Source: Mycobacterium sp. JS623 (GTDB lineage Bacteria > Actinomycetota > Actinomycetes > Mycobacteriales > Mycobacteriaceae). From it: DNA of 64,000 nt. The position numbers and the translations under genes are program-made. Positions 34,181 through 42,569 of this stretch are shown piece by piece. Location of the stretch: contig NC_019959.1 of the NCBI RefSeq assembly GCF_000328565.1, positions 1 to 64,000 of the forward strand. The letters are read 5' to 3'. Position 1 is the first letter of the stretch; each line of letters opens with the position of its first letter. The notes under the pieces are model-generated. The model did not search any database and was not told the origin of the DNA. It worked only from the letters and a program-made list of their open reading frames with translations.

Positions 34181-34761
34181 GCAAAGGGCCGCTGTCCGGA
34201 GCCGGCCGGGCAGGCTTGCTGGATGAATTCGATTCGGCGGGTGAACTGGTCGATGATTGAAACGGTGTGTTCGGCGAATCGCCTCTGTTCGGCCGGGTCG
34301 TCTTCGCAGTCGATGAACTCGACAAACTTCTGCACAGCGTTGTCCACGGCGCCCAGGTAGAACGCGATCGCGCGCTTGAGGCTGACGCGATCGGCGTTGA
34401 GTCGACCTTCGAGCACCGCGATCTCGTCCAACGAGTCGTAGATCGTCGTGGTGCTCTCCCGGCCGTCGCCGCGCACCTCGGGAACCTTCGGGAGTTCCTC
34501 TGCAGCCCAGTCGATGTCATTACCGGCGTCGAGCAGCCGAAGCCACCCGAGAACGCGATCGCGGCACTCGATCCACGATTGCCGCGCCGCCATGTGGTCG
34601 CTGTACAGCGCTCCGTTGACGGCGTTGTAGTGATTCACCGCGGCAATCTGGACCATCCCAAGCCACCCCGTGCCAGTGACGGTCGGCACGGTGAAGTAGT
34701 CGTAGGTCGGGGCGTACGGCTGATCAAGCAGCCCTTTGATGTACCAGCGGATCGTGTCCAA
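34177..34761 (-). CDS. protein of unknown function (194 aa)
   Basis: Starts at TTG 34761 with GGGGG upstream. Helical and acidic (LGWLRLLDAGNDIDWAAEEL, VSLKRAIAFYLGAVDNAVQK). Contains VPTVTGTGWLGMVQIAAVNH. Sits 12 nt after the 816-aa gene stop, so in the same operon. Perhaps a dedicated partner for that protein. No family recognised. Confidence 0.55.
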   Translation of the reverse strand: MDTIRWYIKGLLDQPYAPTYDYFTVPTVTGTGWLGMVQIAAVNHYNAVNGALYSDHMAARQSWIECRDRVLGWLRLLDAGNDIDWAAEELPKVPEVRGDGRESTTTIYDSLDEIAVLEGRLNADRVSLKRAIAFYLGAVDNAVQKFVEFIDCEDDPAEQRRFAEHTVSIIDQFTRRIEFIQQACPAGSGQRPFA

Positions 34762-34773
34762 CGTCGCCCCCGG

Positions 34774-37224
34774 TTAGGCCACGGCGGCAGCCGGGTTGAG
34801 TGGCGCGCCCGCGAGCCGAGATGCATACAGCAGGTCTGCGCAACCGTCCACGGTGTCGTAATTGCGAAGGCACAAAACGACTTCGGCAGCGCGGGCCTGG
34901 GCGAGCAATCGTGCGGGTGAATCCGCCCCGCCGGCGCCGGCGTTGGACACCGCGCTCTGGTACTCGATCATGGCCATGAACCGCTGCTTTGCGACATCTG
35001 CCCACAAGGCGTCGTCGATCGGCTTGCGCGCCTCGAACAGGTCGATGACGCGGTCGGTGGCCTGTCCGCTCATTTGCGCGACAGAGGCCGCCATCTGCGA
35101 ATGCCGAGCGGCCACCTTCAGCATGTCCTGATCGGTAAATGCGTTGGCCTGCCGCCACTCCCACGGCATCGCCACCGCACAGCGATGCGACGCCGTGGGA
35201 TCGACCGCCGTGGCACGGGCGACCTCTTTGGCATTGATGCTGACCGGTCGAGCGCCCACCTCGCCGGCCCAGTCGATCACCTGACCCAGCGGAAGCGACG
35301 ACGCCACTGCCAGGACGCGCGAGCCAGGCGCGGCCTGCTCGCGCGCCATGGCCTGCCGGACCACAGTCTCGAGCGGGTTGGAGCCGCCGGCTTCGGCGGC
35401 GGCGTTCCACAGCTGGTGGCCGACGATCGGGTCCGTCACCGCCAGGCGCACATCCTGTGGGATCCGCACGCCCAGCGGAATGTAGGACGCGCCCTCGCTG
35501 GTCGCCAGCCACGCCGAGATCGTTCCGCCACGATCCCAAATCACCGACGCTGCATAGTGAATCTCGACGTACCCGGTGGCCAAGGTCTGCGCGATCATCG
35601 CCGTGATGACCTCGCGGCCGGCGTCCATCGCCTGATCGAAAATGATGTCACCGCTGGCCCCGTCCGCGCCGATCCCACGGATCGACGGGCCTTGCACCGG
35701 AACGGGTGTCACCGACGCCCCGCCGGCCGCCGCGGCTGACGGTGCCGCCCCGCTTACCGGAGTCGCCGCAGCCGCAGGCGTGGTCGGAACCGCCGCCGCC
35801 GGCGGGCCGGCCGAGGTCACCGGAGTCACCGGCGCCGCCCCTCCACCCACGGCCGGAGGCGCCATCATCGCCATCGGCGGCGCTGCTGCCCCTGAACCAC
35901 CGAACGAGGCCGGCGACGTCGCGGCCGCAGGTGCGGCAGCTGCAGGCGCCTGCGCCGCCGCCTGCGCAACGTTCTGAGCAATGCTGGAGCCTACGTTGGT
36001 TGCCGAACTTGCAATATTTGCAGCGCTATTCACCGCACCCGTTGCCATCCGAGCAGACGACTCCGCGATCCCCGAACTCAGCCCGGCGACCCCGGATCCG
36101 CGGCCGGCGGCCGCGCTCGCGGCACCAGCTCCATTAGCCGCGCCAGCTCCGTTGGCGGCATTCGCGCCATTCGCATTGGCCAGCTGGCCGGACTGCGCCA
36201 TCGAGCTAGGGCTACTCGCGCTGCTCGATGCCGGCGACGAAGAAGACGCGGGCGACGAGCTGCCTGACGACGTCGGCTTGAAAATCTGGCCGATCGAAGA
36301 CGCCGGATTACTGCTTCCCCCACCAGAACTGCCTGTCGAGGGCGCGGATGTCGATGGCGGCGACATCGGCGCAGCCTGCTTCTCCTTACCCAGGTCCGAA
36401 GGATCAATCTTGTCGGGCTGCTTGAACGCGGTCTGCTGAATCTGCCTGTCCGAGTTGGACGTTGGATCGGTTGTGGCACTCTTTTGGGGCGCGTCGGTGT
36501 TCGCTGCTTGAGGAGTGTTCTGACTCTTAACGGTGTAGTCGACTGGCTTCGCGCTGGTGCCGGGGGTTTGTGGCAAGGGCATGGCAGGTGGTGCGGCGGG
36601 GGCGCCGATACCGGGGAGGCCGCCAGCTTCGGGCAGCATGTGGTTGGCGTAGGGATCTTTCCATTCAGCGATGTCCGTGGAAAGCGCTGTCACAGTCGCG
36701 GCGCCCTGCATGTCTCGTGCATGGGCATCGGCTTTCGCGGTCGCGACGATCGCGGCGATGCTAGCTTCGAGCTGTGCCTCGATCGCCGCGATCGCCGCCG
36801 GGGCAACCAGCGGAGCAGCCTTCAGCGCAGCGTCCTTTGCCTTCTCGGCGTTGTCGCGCGACGTCTTCACATTCTCCTCGGCCTGATGCACGATCTCGGC
36901 CAGGTCCTGCTTAGTTGACTGCAGCTCGTTGGCAGCCCAGTGCGCTTTCTTGGAGATCTGCCGATAGGCCTCGATCCGGTTCTGCAGCGCAGTCTCTCGT
37001 CCGGCCTCCAGCCCGCGAGCCGCTTCGATGAACGCACCGCTCATGGGAGCAAGGATTTGCTTGATGTCCATCTGCGCATCGAGCTGTTGGAACAACTCGT
37101 TGGCCTTCTGCGAGTAGGTCATTGCATAGCCCGACCAGTCCATCACGTCGGACTCCGGCCACGCCCCAGCGAGAATCTCCTCCGAATGCTCCGTGTGGGG
37201 CTTCGAGATGTCAGCGAATGCCAA
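34774..37224 (-). CDS. large type VII secretion-associated-like protein
   Basis: An 816-aa protein in three parts. Residues about 1-190 are helical with a WSGYAMTYSQKANELFQQLD start and long heptads, like EspB/PPE-type helical bundles. Residues about 190-510 are Pro/Ala/Ser/Gly low complexity. Residues 515-816 form a folded domain (DGASGDIIFDQAMDAGREVI, VGARPVSINAKEVA, DGCADLLYASRLAG). This architecture resembles mycobacterial ESX-associated proteins, perhaps the DUF5631/DUF5632 group. TTG 37224 has GGAAGG 10 nt upstream; TTG 37233 is an alternative. Confidence 0.55.
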   Translation of the reverse strand: MAFADISKPHTEHSEEILAGAWPESDVMDWSGYAMTYSQKANELFQQLDAQMDIKQILAPMSGAFIEAARGLEAGRETALQNRIEAYRQISKKAHWAANELQSTKQDLAEIVHQAEENVKTSRDNAEKAKDAALKAAPLVAPAAIAAIEAQLEASIAAIVATAKADAHARDMQGAATVTALSTDIAEWKDPYANHMLPEAGGLPGIGAPAAPPAMPLPQTPGTSAKPVDYTVKSQNTPQAANTDAPQKSATTDPTSNSDRQIQQTAFKQPDKIDPSDLGKEKQAAPMSPPSTSAPSTGSSGGGSSNPASSIGQIFKPTSSGSSSPASSSSPASSSASSPSSMAQSGQLANANGANAANGAGAANGAGAASAAAGRGSGVAGLSSGIAESSARMATGAVNSAANIASSATNVGSSIAQNVAQAAAQAPAAAAPAAATSPASFGGSGAAAPPMAMMAPPAVGGGAAPVTPVTSAGPPAAAVPTTPAAAATPVSGAAPSAAAAGGASVTPVPVQGPSIRGIGADGASGDIIFDQAMDAGREVITAMIAQTLATGYVEIHYAASVIWDRGGTISAWLATSEGASYIPLGVRIPQDVRLAVTDPIVGHQLWNAAAEAGGSNPLETVVRQAMAREQAAPGSRVLAVASSLPLGQVIDWAGEVGARPVSINAKEVARATAVDPTASHRCAVAMPWEWRQANAFTDQDMLKVAARHSQMAASVAQMSGQATDRVIDLFEARKPIDDALWADVAKQRFMAMIEYQSAVSNAGAGGADSPARLLAQARAAEVVLCLRNYDTVDGCADLLYASRLAGAPLNPAAAVA

Positions 37225-37242
37225 GGCCCGCAATCCTTCCTG

Positions 37243-37947
37243 CTAGGGAGCGAGACGTGTGCACAGGGCTGCCATTTCGTCAGAAACCTCCTGAGCCATG
37301 TCACGCGCATTGCCGACGATGGGCTCAAAGTTCCTGTATGAGTTGCCAAGAACCCGATATGTCTTCGCTGCAGTGGTCGCGGCTTCTGACAGAACCGGAG
37401 TCGAGCCGGGCGCGATCTTTGACTGCAGTATGTCGGCCGCTTGAATGTAGAGTCCGCCGGCCTTACGCACGGCGTCGGCCCATTCCGGATTCTGCTGCGT
37501 CGCCGGATCCAAGATCTTTGTACCCGGAGGAAGTACGGCGAGAGTGTCGGTGGCCGCCTTATACGGGGCGTCGGAACCCAGATATCCATCCCGGCAGGTC
37601 TGGCGATCTGCCTGGGCGGTCGGTAGAGGTGCCGGAGGCGCCGGTGTCGGGGCTGGGACGGTGACCGTCACGGGCGAGGCCGGCGCCGCTGTCGAGGGGG
37701 TCGACGTATCCCTGGACTGCAGAGTGATCGCGACAGCCGCCGTGCTCGCCACAATGGCGCCTACAAGACCGGCCGCCACAATTAACGGCCATCGGTTCCG
37801 ACGACGCTCCCGGTCAACGCGCTGCGCGGGCACCACGGGCGGGTATCCGGGCGGCGGAAAGGGCGGGTACCCCGGCGGGGCCGGCGGCGACACCTGCGGG
37901 GAGTTCGGCGGGAAGGCCGTATCGACTCCAAATGGCTTCGGGTTCAC
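37243..37947 (-). CDS. Pro-rich membrane-anchored protein, paralogue A
   Basis: A 234-aa protein. Cytoplasmic Pro/Gly-rich N-terminus, TM (WPLIVAAGLVGAIVASTAAV), Pro/Thr linker, then an external helical domain with Cys pair (DRQTCRDGYLG ... MAALCTRL). GTG 37947 overlaps the previous stop (GTGA). Clearly paralogous to the next gene upstream. Resembles the small membrane proteins placed next to ESX-type substrates in mycobacteria. Confidence 0.7.
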   Translation of the reverse strand: MNPKPFGVDTAFPPNSPQVSPPAPPGYPPFPPPGYPPVVPAQRVDRERRRNRWPLIVAAGLVGAIVASTAAVAITLQSRDTSTPSTAAPASPVTVTVPAPTPAPPAPLPTAQADRQTCRDGYLGSDAPYKAATDTLAVLPPGTKILDPATQQNPEWADAVRKAGGLYIQAADILQSKIAPGSTPVLSEAATTAAKTYRVLGNSYRNFEPIVGNARDMAQEVSDEMAALCTRLAP

Positions 37948-38552
37948 TGGCAAAGCCAATCCACGGCCTGCTGACTGGCCTTGAAGACCGCCACGGCGTT
38001 ACCGCTAGCCGGATCTACCGACTTGTACGCCTCCGAGAGGGTCCGCAGGGCGCTGACCGTCGTATCGGCGACACCCATCAGGGTCGGGTTGGCTCCAGCG
38101 GCGATACCCGCCTCGAAGGTGTCGGCCGCCTGGCCGAACAGGTCGCCTGCGCGCGCGACCGACGCCTTCCACGCTGGGTTGTTCTGAACGGCGGGATCGG
38201 TGATGTTCATGCCGGCGGGGATGGCGTTCATCGCAGCGGCTCCGGCCGTCACCAGAGTGTCGGTGTTCTTCCAGGCGCGGCACGTTTGTGCGTCGGCCTC
38301 GGCAACTGGCAACGGTGCTGGCGCCGCCGCGGGCGCCGCGGTCTCCGTCACCGTTGATGGCGCCGACGACACGGTGTTGCTTGTCGAGGCCGGGTTGGTG
38401 ACGGCGAAGGTGATCAGCGTGGCGACGGAACCGGCGACGACCGCCCCGACCGCTGCCGCGGCTGCCAGCGCAGGCCACCGCCGACGCGGCTTCTGCGGCG
38501 CCGGTGGGTACGGATACGGCGGTGCGGTAGGTGGCGCGATCGACACGTCCAT
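37944..38552 (-). CDS. Pro-rich membrane-anchored protein, paralogue B
   Basis: A 202-aa protein. N-terminus PPTAPPYPYPPAPQKPRRR, TM (WPALAAAAAVGAVVAGSVAT), Pro/Ala linker, external domain with AQTCRAW and final WLCQ as a likely disulfide. Same layout and many matching positions (LPP/IPAGMNITDPAVQNNPAW against TKILDPATQQNPEWADAV) as paralogue A. GAGGGAGGG precedes the ATG. Confidence 0.7.
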   Translation of the reverse strand: MDVSIAPPTAPPYPYPPAPQKPRRRWPALAAAAAVGAVVAGSVATLITFAVTNPASTSNTVSSAPSTVTETAAPAAAPAPLPVAEADAQTCRAWKNTDTLVTAGAAAMNAIPAGMNITDPAVQNNPAWKASVARAGDLFGQAADTFEAGIAAGANPTLMGVADTTVSALRTLSEAYKSVDPASGNAVAVFKASQQAVDWLCQ

Positions 38553-38587
38553 CCCTCCCTCGTTAGTCCTGGTCTCCAGTGTCCTCG

Positions 38588-38956
38588 TCAGGCCGGCATC
38601 GTGCCGCCGGGCGGCTGCATCGGGTTAACACCTGGCATCGGGAACGTCGTGACGGGCTGTTCGTAGGTAGGTACCGCTTCCTTGTCCTGGCTCTGCAGAA
38701 CGGTCGGCCCCTCGGCGAGCGCACCGGACTGCTTGGTGGCCCAGGTGCTGTCGGTGGCATCGACCTTGGAGCGCAGCAGCTCCGCCTTTCCCGACACTGC
38801 GGCCAGCGCGATATCGAGCTGCGACATCGCGGCGGGGATCGGCGGCGTGATGGTCGGGATGACGCTGGCAGCCAGCGTCTGACCGGCCTTGGCCGCAGCC
38901 TTGTGAAGCTGGTCAGTCTCGATGTCGAGCTTGGATTTCGCGCCCATAGAGGCCAT
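38588..38956 (-). CDS. EspC-like / WXG100-type small helical protein
   Basis: A 122-aa protein. DIETDQLHKAAAKAGQTLAA and IPAAMSQLDIALAAVSGKAE make a helical hairpin like the EspC/DUF2580 and ESX substrate groups; the tail is Pro/Met rich (FPMPGVNPMQPPGGTMPA). First gene of the minus-strand cluster. The start at 38956 is supported only weakly; the ATG at 38947 is possible. Confidence 0.55.
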   Translation of the reverse strand: MASMGAKSKLDIETDQLHKAAAKAGQTLAASVIPTITPPIPAAMSQLDIALAAVSGKAELLRSKVDATDSTWATKQSGALAEGPTVLQSQDKEAVPTYEQPVTTFPMPGVNPMQPPGGTMPA

Positions 38957-39115
38957 TGTCCCAGGCCCGGACGACATTGGGAACCGCAAAAAGCCCTAGA
39001 CCCTGGCCGCTGGAGGTGTTGCGTGCAGGGGCAGCCAGCGAGGCGGAGATCGTGCATCCCATAGCTCAGCCGGGCATCACAGGACGGGGGTCGCGCCTAT
39101 AAATGAACTGTGGGG

Positions 39116-39538
39116 ATGCATTTGCGTGTGGCAGCGGCGGCACTAGGCGTTCTGGTAATCGCAGGATGTAGCACCAGTCCCAGCCACCCAGCCCCTTGGC
39201 CAGGCAAATTCTTCTCTAACACCCACACGATCGACTTCTACGATCAGACCTACAACATCGCCGACGTCAAAATCCTCTGTAGCCAGGATGACGCTGGGCT
39301 GAAGGTCGTCATCACTGCGCCGGACGGCACCCAGGTGACAGCTGTACGGCCCAAGGATGGATCGCAGAGATCGAACGTCGACGTGGTCGGAGGCGATCAC
39401 GCGGCTCAGACGCTAGTGGACGGAGCGGTGTGGAAGAGCCAGGACGGCGAGTGGGGATTCGAGGGTAATCCGGACGACACCGAAAGCCACTCCGTCTTCT
39501 ACCTGCATGACGGCGCAGCTATCTGTCCGGCCCGTTAG
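39116..39538 (+). CDS. secreted lipoprotein, perhaps LpqH-like
   Basis: A 140-aa protein. Signal MHLRVAAAALGVLVIAGCSTS with lipobox VIAGC, so it is likely lipid-anchored outside the membrane. The mature part has two Cys (ILCSQ, ICPAR) and beta-strand style (VKILCSQDDAGLKVVITAPD) somewhat like the LpqH 19-kDa family. TATAAA (39099-39104) lies 11 nt upstream. Divergent from the EspC-like gene. Confidence 0.7.
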   Translation: MHLRVAAAALGVLVIAGCSTSPSHPAPWPGKFFSNTHTIDFYDQTYNIADVKILCSQDDAGLKVVITAPDGTQVTAVRPKDGSQRSNVDVVGGDHAAQTLVDGAVWKSQDGEWGFEGNPDDTESHSVFYLHDGAAICPAR

Positions 39539-39562
39539 CGGCGGCTTCGACGCTCGGCCCGT

Positions 39563-39758
39563 GACTCACCCGTGTGCGCGTGGGGCGCACGACGCCTTGT
39601 AGGCAGGGGCAGGGGCAAGCAAGCAATGTCGCCAAGCAGCGGGACTCACCCGTGTGCGCGTAGGGCGCACCACGATCAGCGCCAGCCGGCGGCCGGCCGG
39701 CCGGGCCGATCGTGATACGGGTTCGACTCACCCGTGTGCGCGGGCGCGTGGGGCGCAC
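39563..39758. repeat. three CRISPR-like 28-nt repeats beside tnpB
   Basis: Repeats at 39563-39590, 39643-39670 and 39725-39758, read on the minus strand as GTGCGCCCCACGCGCAC ... GGGTGAGTC. The first two differ by one base; the third has 6 extra nt. Each can fold GTGCGC/GCGCAC. Gaps are 52 and 54 nt and unlike each other. They resemble type I-E CRISPR repeats, but the gaps are too long and no cas genes are present. The third begins 1 nt past the tnpB stop codon, where an omega RNA 3' end is expected. Confidence 0.75.
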
Positions 39759-39759
39759 G

Positions 39760-41247
39760 CTAGCTGACCAGTGTTAATGGACGCTGATCCGCAGTCTTCG
39801 GATGATCAGTCGATTGCTCGGCTGAGGTGGCCGCACCGTGGTGGTGCGGTCTTCCCGCGTCAGTGACCTGGCGTCGCCGGCCCACTGATGTGGGGGCGGG
39901 CGCTCGGCCTCGGCGGGCGTTTTGCGTCTCCTCGGTGTCGGGGGTGACGGCCACCGCGTAGGTGGCGATGTTGATGGCCGCGTTGACGTCTCGATCGAGG
40001 TCGAGGCCACATTCGGCGCACCGATATGCACGCTGAGACAAACGGAGCTTGGTTCTCGCTCCGCAGGTCGAGCATGTCTGGCTGGACGGGTACCACCTGT
40101 CGCAGACCGCGATGGTGGAGGCGTACCAGCGAGCCTTGTAGTTGAGTTGGTGGCGAAGTTCGCCGGGGGCGGCGTCGAGAATGGCGCGGTTGAGCCCTGC
40201 TTTGGCGCGCACGTTGGTGCCGGGCTGGTCGATGGTGCCGCGCGCGGAGCGCGTCATGCCGAGGACGTTGAGGTCCTCGATGGCCACGGTCGCCCAGCCG
40301 GTGGCGAGTCGTTTGGTGAGGGTGTGCAGAGTGGTGGCGCGTTGCTCGGCGACTTCGTGGTGCCGGCGACCAACGACGGCTGCCGCGCGTCGCCGGCGCG
40401 TTGATCCCCTCTGGGTGCGGGAGAGCTTGCGTTGAGCTTTGTTGAGGCGGGCCCGTGCGCGGTCGAGGTGGCGAGGGTTGTCGATGATGTCGCCGGTCGA
40501 GAGTGCCGCGAGGTGGTGGACTCCGACGTCGACGCCGACCGTGCCAGCCTTGCGCTGCCGGCGGGTCGGCGCTGCAGTGATCGCTGCGGGGGTTTTGGTG
40601 AGGATGCTGGCGTACCAGCGATGTCCACCGCGGCTGATGGTGACGGACTGGATGATGGCGCCACGGTCGAGTGCTCGGCAGAGCTTCTTGGTGGAGTCGT
40701 GGACGCGCAGCGATCCGAGGCGCGGCACGATGATGCGTCGGTATCCGGTGTCGGGGCGGATCGACGGGTTCTTGACGTCGTGGTGGATGCGAAACGAGTC
40801 GCGTGAGCGGTGCTTGGTTTTGAACCGCGGCCGGCTGACTCGCTGGCCGCGGCGTTTCCCGGTGATCGAGTCGAGCCAGTTCTTCCAAGCGGTGTCGACG
40901 TCGATCATTGCGGATTGGAAGGCGTAGGTGGAGACGGTGTGCCACCACGGGCAGTCACCGTCGAGGTCGGTCCGGTTGTCGCCTTTGGTGGCGTTGAGGG
41001 CCTTCTGGATTGCCGGCTTGGTCGGGATCTTCGGTGCCTGTGTGGCAGCGACTTTCGGATCTACGCCTTGCTCGACGAGCGTGGTGATCGTGGCCTGGCG
41101 CGCGTCGAGTGCGGCGAACTTGGCGGCGAGCGCGTGGTTGTAGGCCCAGCGGGCGGCGCCGGCGTGTTGGCGGCACTGCTGTTCCTGGGTCGGCGTGAGG
41201 TCGAGCGCGAACCGGTACGCGCGCATTTCGACGTCGCCGGTGGTCAT
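39760..41247 (-). CDS. tnpB: TnpB RNA-guided endonuclease (orphan)
   Basis: A 495-aa protein. RuvC residues are present: GVDVG (Asp240), IEDLN (Glu324) and DRDVNAAINI (Asp418/Asp420). Zinc finger CSTC (392-395) and CAEC (410-413). The basic N-terminal half matches IS200/IS605 and IS607 TnpB. It uses an omega RNA, usually from its own 3' end, to cut DNA. The C-terminal about 60 residues past the RuvC are extra. Start ATG 41247. No TnpA or serine recombinase lies beside it, so it is an orphan or a domesticated copy. Confidence 0.9.
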   Translation of the reverse strand: MTTGDVEMRAYRFALDLTPTQEQQCRQHAGAARWAYNHALAAKFAALDARQATITTLVEQGVDPKVAATQAPKIPTKPAIQKALNATKGDNRTDLDGDCPWWHTVSTYAFQSAMIDVDTAWKNWLDSITGKRRGQRVSRPRFKTKHRSRDSFRIHHDVKNPSIRPDTGYRRIIVPRLGSLRVHDSTKKLCRALDRGAIIQSVTISRGGHRWYASILTKTPAAITAAPTRRQRKAGTVGVDVGVHHLAALSTGDIIDNPRHLDRARARLNKAQRKLSRTQRGSTRRRRAAAVVGRRHHEVAEQRATTLHTLTKRLATGWATVAIEDLNVLGMTRSARGTIDQPGTNVRAKAGLNRAILDAAPGELRHQLNYKARWYASTIAVCDRWYPSSQTCSTCGARTKLRLSQRAYRCAECGLDLDRDVNAAINIATYAVAVTPDTEETQNARRGRAPAPTSVGRRRQVTDAGRPHHHGAATSAEQSTDHPKTADQRPLTLVS

Positions 41248-41407
41248 GGTTGGGACTGTAGAGCGGTAGTGCGACACGGAGCCCAATTCGCAGGCGCTGG
41301 CGGCGCGCTTTGGGGGGTGGCGAGTCTCGGCGCGCCGGCGGCGCGCAGGGGGCCGGTGCTGGCGCACCGTGGCGCAGCGCGCCAATGGTGGACGTCGTGA
41401 CCTTCCC

Positions 41408-41426
41408 GTGATGCAGGCTGCATCAC
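41408..41426. repeat. GTGATGCAG palindrome, copy 1
   Basis: GTGATGCAG-G-CTGCATCAC, a perfect 9-1-9 palindrome between tnpB and the Phd-like gene. Near-identical copies lie at 45708-45728 and 50824-50844. Confidence 0.7.
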
Positions 41427-41553
41427 CGGCCGAGTGATGTGGGCCCTGGGGAGTCAGTCGGCGGGTGTCGGGACTGCGCGATATCCTGAGCGACAGCAAA
41501 CGGGCATGTCGGGATTCAGCGGGGAGAAATGCGGCGCCGCAAAGTTGAGCAGC

Positions 41554-41763
41554 GTGGCCACTGAGAACATCGACCATCTTCGCTGGACGCTGGACTGGGT
41601 GATCAACGAGGTGGCCCGCACGGGTGAAGAGGTCATCGTCCTGGACCGTGACGGCACGACCGAACGCGCGGTGATCATTTCGATGGCTGACTACGAGCGT
41701 CTGCATGAGCACGCCGATGATGTCGAGGCGCGCCAACTGCGCGCGGCCGGCGGCGGGGGTTAG
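41554..41763 (+). CDS. Phd/YefM-type antitoxin, no toxin adjacent
   Basis: A 69-aa protein. VINEVARTGEEVIVLDRDGT, then RAVIISMADYERLHEHADD, matches the Phd/YefM fold. GTG 41554 chosen; ATG 41506 would add 16 residues. The next gene is convergent, so it lacks a downstream toxin. Could be a stray antitoxin that protects against host or rival plasmid toxins. Confidence 0.65.
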   Translation: MATENIDHLRWTLDWVINEVARTGEEVIVLDRDGTTERAVIISMADYERLHEHADDVEARQLRAAGGGG

Positions 41764-41921
41764 CGGTCGCGGCTGCTGGCGAGCTTCTGGACTCGCTCAT
41801 CAACAGGGCGGCCTGTCTTTTTACTGGCGGTGACGGCGGCGCGGGCAGCAGCTTGGCGGACGGTGAGGCTACGGCCGGTCTTGGGCTTCTGGGGGGTGCT
41901 GTCGTTGGCGTTCGTCGTCAT
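41760..41921 (-). CDS. 53-aa basic small protein
   Basis: Starts MTTNANDSTPQKPKTGRSLT with GAGGGGAG a few nt upstream; the rest is Arg/Ala/Lys rich (AARAAVTASKKTGRPVDERV). Its TAA overlaps the convergent antitoxin stop. Begins inside the 3' part of the frameshifted gene upstream. Possible DNA-binding peptide. Confidence 0.5.
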   Translation of the reverse strand: MTTNANDSTPQKPKTGRSLTVRQAAARAAVTASKKTGRPVDERVQKLASSRDR

Positions 41922-42211
41922 CGGCACTCCCCTCTTCTGTCTGGTCGCCTAGGGCGGTGTGTTCCCCGATGACCTGGACGATATCGGAGTCTCCGCGTGT
42001 GGCCAGTCTAGATTCCAGCAGCGTATCGAGCATCTTCCAGCCGAGAGCTGCTTCAGTGTCGTCCGGGCTGAAGGTGCGCTCGAAGGCCCCAGGTGACGCG
42101 GCGCCACCATTCGCTGCGGCGGTCTGCGGTGTTCTTCTGCCACCACGTGATCAGCACGCCGGTTGTCGCGACCAATCCGACGATCAACGTCACCCACGCC
42201 TGTGCAGGCAT
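41869..42211 (-). pseudogene. small membrane protein interrupted by a frameshift
   Basis: ATG 42211 (GGAGGACACG upstream) opens with MPAQAWVTLIVGLVATTGVL and ITWWQKNTADRRSEWWRRVTW. At a G-run (42087-42090) the frame breaks; in the neighbouring frame it continues AFERTFSPDDTEAALGWKML, then DTLLESRLATRGDSDIVQVI, to a TAG at 41869. The joined 113-aa protein matches a common actinobacterial pattern (WWRRVTWA...). One extra G explains it: sequencing error, true mutation or programmed slippage. Confidence 0.65.
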
Positions 42212-42371
42212 TGCCGTGTCCTCCGCTGCTCGGCACCTACTGAAATCCGTCGATGGAGACAGTAGAGAGCGGGGGTGCAAAAACGCACGCACAACAGCTG
42301 CGCCGCAAAAGGCCAGTTCAACGCCCATACACTTTGCGGGGCGGTGTGAGCGGTGGGTGCGAGTTCCGGCG

Positions 42372-42569
42372 TCAGCGGGGCGGTGAGCGGAAACAGTCGA
42401 TCGAGCAGTAGCCGGCCGCCGTCGCGGGGTGGGCGAGGTCGCGGTGGCATGTGCGGCAGCTGGCGTGATGTTGGCAGGTGCATCCGGTGGGCCAGGAATG
42501 GTGGCAATCGGCGCATTCCAGCGGCAACGGGACGTCGACGTAGGCCGGCGCCGGAGCCCGCCGTGTCAC
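42372..42569 (-). CDS. 65-aa Cys-rich zinc-binding protein
   Basis: Contains ECADCHHSWPTGCTCQHHAS then CRTCHRDLAHPATAAGYCSI and DC; nine Cys/His pairs suit a double zinc ribbon. GTG start overlaps the upstream stop (GTGA). Function unknown. Confidence 0.6.
   Translation of the reverse strand: MTRRAPAPAYVDVPLPLECADCHHSWPTGCTCQHHASCRTCHRDLAHPATAAGYCSIDCFRSPPR

Noticed and set aside
39563..39758. Ordinary type I-E CRISPR array
   Set aside because: Repeat sequence is similar, but there are only three units, the gaps are 52-54 nt rather than about 32, one unit has a 6-nt insertion, and no cas gene is present. Kept instead as a tnpB-associated repeat.
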